This document shows, one piece after another, positions 61,223 to 64,000 of a DNA stretch of 64,000 bases. The position numbers and the translations under genes are program-made. Location: assembly GCA_039030555.1 (NCBI GenBank), contig JBCCDY010000011.1, forward strand, positions 62,001-126,000. Direction: 5' to 3'. Below the pieces are notes generated by a model, which was not told the origin of the DNA, searched no databases, and was given only the letters and a program-made list of their open reading frames with translations. Numbering within the stretch: position 1 is the first letter of the stretch; every line of letters begins with the position of its first letter. The DNA is from JBCCDY01 sp039030555 (GTDB lineage: Bacteria; Bacteroidota; Bacteroidia; Cytophagales; Cyclobacteriaceae).

Positions 61223-62299
61223 TTGAGAATTCTGCAAATTATTCAGAAACCGCAGCTAAGAGGGGCAGAAATATTTGCTGCTCAGCTTAGTGACCACTTT
61301 GAACAGAAGGGCTATGAGGTTGTCATGATATGTCTTTTTGAAGGTAATGAGGAAATACCCTTCAAAGGAAAAATCATTCATTTGAACAGGCCAACTGGTA
61401 GGCGCTTTACAGATTGGGTTGGATATAAAAGAATAAGTGATTTGGTAAACCAAGAAAGGCCAGATATAGTTCAGGCGAATGCAGGTGATACATTAAAATA
61501 TGCAGCGATTTCAAAGATGCTCTTTGGTTGGAAGAGTAAGTTAGTGTTCCGTAATGCTAATAAAATGAGTGGATTCTTGAAGAATCCTTTGCATAAACTT
61601 TTAAATAGAACTTTTCTTTCTCAATGTGATTATTTTATATCGGTTAGTGAGAATTGCAGGCAGGATTTAATTGAAATTTTTCCAAGTGCTTTCAAATCTT
61701 CGGCAACTGGAACAATAGGTACGTTAAACTTTGATCATATTAAAGCGGCTGACAAAGATACTGATGAGGAAGTCTTTATAAATATCGGCAGTTTTGTGCC
61801 CGAGAAAAATCATATTTTTTTGATTGAGATATTTGAGGCCTATCGCAAGAAATATGGTTCCGGTAAACTTTGGTTGGTGGGTGATGGCAAACTGAGAGAT
61901 CAAATAGAAAAGAAGATTAAGCAAAATGGACTAACTCACGATGTACTTCTTTTTGGCTATCGTAAAGACGCTCTCAGCTTATTGAAAGCGGCAGATATAA
62001 TGATTATGCCTTCTTTAATTGAAGGGCTTCCCGGGGTTATCTTAGAAGCTCAATCCTGCCAAATACCGGTAGTAGCATCAGCCGTTGGAGGCATCCCCGA
62101 AGTAATATTTAATAATGTCAATGGCTTTACAGTAGAAGAATATAACGTTGATTGGTACATCGATAAGGTGAGATGTATTATCACTAACCCGGTTCTACGG
62201 GAGCAAATGAAACTGGCAGGTTCGAAATTAATCAATGACAAATATACCATGGATGCTGTAAGTGCTCATTTTGAGGAAATATATTCATCGATTTTATGA
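61223..62299 (+). CDS. GT4 family glycosyltransferase
   Basis: 358 aa GT-B enzyme with TTG start. It has an N-terminal KPQLRGAEIFAAQLSDHF motif, a C-terminal domain with VNIGSFVPEKNHIFL-type (here FINIGSFVPEKNH) and LWLVGDGKLRDQIEKKI, and the EX7E PSLIEGLPGVILEAQSCQIPV. Overlaps the next gene by 4 bp. Confidence 0.88.
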   Translation: MRILQIIQKPQLRGAEIFAAQLSDHFEQKGYEVVMICLFEGNEEIPFKGKIIHLNRPTGRRFTDWVGYKRISDLVNQERPDIVQANAGDTLKYAAISKMLFGWKSKLVFRNANKMSGFLKNPLHKLLNRTFLSQCDYFISVSENCRQDLIEIFPSAFKSSATGTIGTLNFDHIKAADKDTDEEVFINIGSFVPEKNHIFLIEIFEAYRKKYGSGKLWLVGDGKLRDQIEKKIKQNGLTHDVLLFGYRKDALSLLKAADIMIMPSLIEGLPGVILEAQSCQIPVVASAVGGIPEVIFNNVNGFTVEEYNVDWYIDKVRCIITNPVLREQMKLAGSKLINDKYTMDAVSAHFEEIYSSIL

Positions 62300-63423
62300 C
62301 AAACGAAAAACCTGCCAAGCTTCGAGTTCTTCATATTATAAAATCCTTAGGACGTGGCGGCGCCGAAATGCTCCTGCCAGAGACATTGGTATTTCATGAT
62401 AAAGAGAGGTTTGAGTTTCATTACATTTACTTTCTTCCATGGAAAGACCAGATGGTCGAGGCTATACAGCATGAAGGAGGAAAGGTCACCTGTTTCAACG
62501 CATCGAATAACATCAAAATCATACTCCAGATCCTTCGAGTCATTAAATATATACACGTCAATAATATTGACATTATTCATGCTCACCTACCTTGGGCAGG
62601 TTTTCTAGCCCGCTTCGTACATAAGTTTCATGGAATACCCGTCATTTATACCGAGCACAATAAACAAGAGCGCTATCACAAACTGACGTTCATGTTGAAT
62701 AAGCTCACTTTTCGCTGGCAAGACTTAGCGATTTCAGTTTCTAACGATGTTGAACAATCCATTTTAGCAAATATAGGTAAAAAGACCAAGGTCAAGACCA
62801 TTCTAAATGGAGTAAATCTACATAAATTCGAGAGACAGAAGACTGCCGTTGACGCCTTAAAGACACAACTTGGCGTGCCTCAGAATACCATTGTTATAGG
62901 CACGGTGGCTGTGTTTAGGTTCCAAAAGAGGTTGAAAGAGTGGATGCAGGTTTTTAAAGCGGCATCTAAAAATAACCCCACCTTATTTGGTGTGATAGTG
63001 GGTGACGGCCCGCTCAAGGGTGATTTATTAGCAGAAAGGAAGAGGTTGGGACTTGAGGAAAAGATTTTAATGCCGGGTTTACAAACGAATACAGTAGAAT
63101 GGTTCTCAGTATTTGATATTTTTATGATGACTTCGGTTTTTGAAGGTTTACCTATAGCTTTGCTAGAGGCCATGAGCATGCGATGCGCTATCGTAACGAC
63201 AAGTGCCGGGGGCATTAAAGAGGCCATTGAGCACGAAAAATCAGGTTTAATGGTAGAGGTAGATAAATGGCCAGATTTATCTCAACATTTGAATAATTTA
63301 AAGACTAATCATCTGGAATCCTATGGAATAGCGGCACGCAAACGCGTGATAGAAAAGTTCAGTATGGATATAATGGTTAACGAGCTTGAGAAGGTTTATT
63401 TATCAATCTCCGGTAAAATCTGA
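62296..63423 (+). CDS. GT4 family glycosyltransferase
   Basis: 375 aa GT-B enzyme. It opens with LHIIKSLGRGGAEMLLPETL, then HAHLPWAGFLARFVHKF, GVIVGDGPLKGDLLAERK and the EX7E FEGLPIALLEAMSMRCAIV. Very similar layout to the preceding gene, with which it is coupled by an ATGA overlap; the two are probably sequential transferases, not recent duplicates, since their sequences differ widely. Confidence 0.88.
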   Translation: MTNEKPAKLRVLHIIKSLGRGGAEMLLPETLVFHDKERFEFHYIYFLPWKDQMVEAIQHEGGKVTCFNASNNIKIILQILRVIKYIHVNNIDIIHAHLPWAGFLARFVHKFHGIPVIYTEHNKQERYHKLTFMLNKLTFRWQDLAISVSNDVEQSILANIGKKTKVKTILNGVNLHKFERQKTAVDALKTQLGVPQNTIVIGTVAVFRFQKRLKEWMQVFKAASKNNPTLFGVIVGDGPLKGDLLAERKRLGLEEKILMPGLQTNTVEWFSVFDIFMMTSVFEGLPIALLEAMSMRCAIVTTSAGGIKEAIEHEKSGLMVEVDKWPDLSQHLNNLKTNHLESYGIAARKRVIEKFSMDIMVNELEKVYLSISGKI

Positions 63424-63467
63424 ATTTAGCCTCATACAGTGATGATGTTAAACTTGATTTGTTCTAA

Positions 63468-64000
63468 ATGACAATAAGACATGCCAAAAAGGAAGATATA
63501 CCTCAGATTATCAAATTACTAAAGATCAGTCTTGGAGAATCTTTAATGCCTAAATCTATAGATTACTGGCAATGGAAGCATATCTTTAACCCGTTCGGTG
63601 AGTCTCCTGTTCTTCTGGCCTTCGATAATGATGTGGTAATTGGTGTTAGGGCTTTTATGAATTGGTCGTGGTTTAAAGCGGAACATTCTTTATCTTCTAT
63701 TAGGCCGGTAGATACTGCCACTCACCCGGACTATCAGGGAAAGGGCATTTTCAAGAAGCTGACCCTTCAATTGTTGAAAGAAAGTGAGAAGGAGGGAAAA
63801 GAGATTGTATTTAATACGCCAAACTCAAGCAGTAAACCAGGTTATTTAAAAATGGGATGGAAAGAGGTAGGAAAGCTACCGGTAAAAGTTAGTTTTAAAA
63901 AACCAATTAAGATAATTAAATCTAAGCTCTCAACGTCTAATAAAACCGAATTTGTTGAATTAAAAGTGGGAATTTGCCCTGTTGATGAAGTTATTGATAA
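63468..64000 (+). CDS. GNAT acetyltransferase, partial at window end
   Basis: The 177 visible codons start at MTIRHAKKEDIPQIIKLL and carry the acetyl-CoA binding motif TATHPDYQGKGIFKKL. It follows the second GT4 gene by 44 bp. The reading frame is still open at the window edge, so the end is missing. It probably acetylates an amino sugar of the same glycan. The family call is good; the full length is unknown. Confidence 0.8.
   Translation, partial: MTIRHAKKEDIPQIIKLLKISLGESLMPKSIDYWQWKHIFNPFGESPVLLAFDNDVVIGVRAFMNWSWFKAEHSLSSIRPVDTATHPDYQGKGIFKKLTLQLLKESEKEGKEIVFNTPNSSSKPGYLKMGWKEVGKLPVKVSFKKPIKIIKSKLSTSNKTEFVELKVGICPVDEVID

Overview
The window looks like a chromosomal segment of a Bacteroidota bacterium, most likely of the order Cytophagales. 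This is inferred from several traits: LytTR two-component genes, a class I-type HMG-CoA reductase, a bacilliredoxin/YpdA pair, -7 promoter elements of the form TAnnTTTG, weak ribosome binding sites with several TTG/GTG starts, and AT-rich DNA. No rRNA, CRISPR array, prophage or intact insertion sequence was seen. Standard stop codons are in use.

Bases 1-8200 hold housekeeping and signalling genes: a PDZ-alpha/beta hydrolase, a membrane-anchored LytTR regulator, a LytS/LytT pair, a CPBP protease, small cytosolic proteins and a beta-lactamase-fold hydrolase. Bases 8200-9800 are accessory DNA. Two small minus-strand genes are flanked by GTTAGGC/GCCTAAC core-like sites and an attC-like folded site of about 131 nt, so they look like integron-type cassettes without an integrase. 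One of the two, a 2H phosphoesterase, is broken by an in-frame TGA. Bases 9800-20950 carry an ATP-grasp ligase, leucyl aminopeptidase (with a stray copy of its 3' end downstream), an esterase, HMG-CoA reductase, a MASE1 histidine kinase, a YtcJ-like amidohydrolase, a potassium channel and a nucleotide cyclase.

Bases 20900-27110 are a complete minus-strand suf operon, sufB-sufC-sufD-sufS-sufE-DUF59 and then a bacilliredoxin. It ends in a strong hairpin terminator and is preceded by a 7-1-7 palindrome that resembles a Fur site. Next come an Lrp-type regulator and a very odd RNA gene: a leucine-type tRNA fold whose variable region is 82 nt long, followed by a terminator. Bases 28000-39650 hold an acyl-CoA synthetase, a sugar transporter, a collagen-like lipoprotein, a small secreted protein behind a sigma-54-like promoter, NADH dehydrogenase II, YpdA, an AhpD-like protein, a lipoprotein hydrolase, a FabH-like synthase and an SRAP homologue that has lost all four catalytic residues.

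From 39773 to the right edge is a plus-strand surface-polysaccharide locus. It contains kdsA, wza- and wzc-like export genes, a nonulosonate set (LegB-like dehydratase, two NeuB-family synthases, a cytidylyltransferase and a CBS-nucleotidyltransferase), a sulfotransferase, an acyltransferase broken by an amber codon, a flippase, a GT-C membrane protein, a methyltransferase, several GT2/GT4 glycosyltransferases and a WecD/WecE-like pair for a 4-amino-sugar. Together these predict an exported glycan with nonulosonate and acetamido-deoxyhexose residues. The last gene, a GNAT acetyltransferase, runs off the window.
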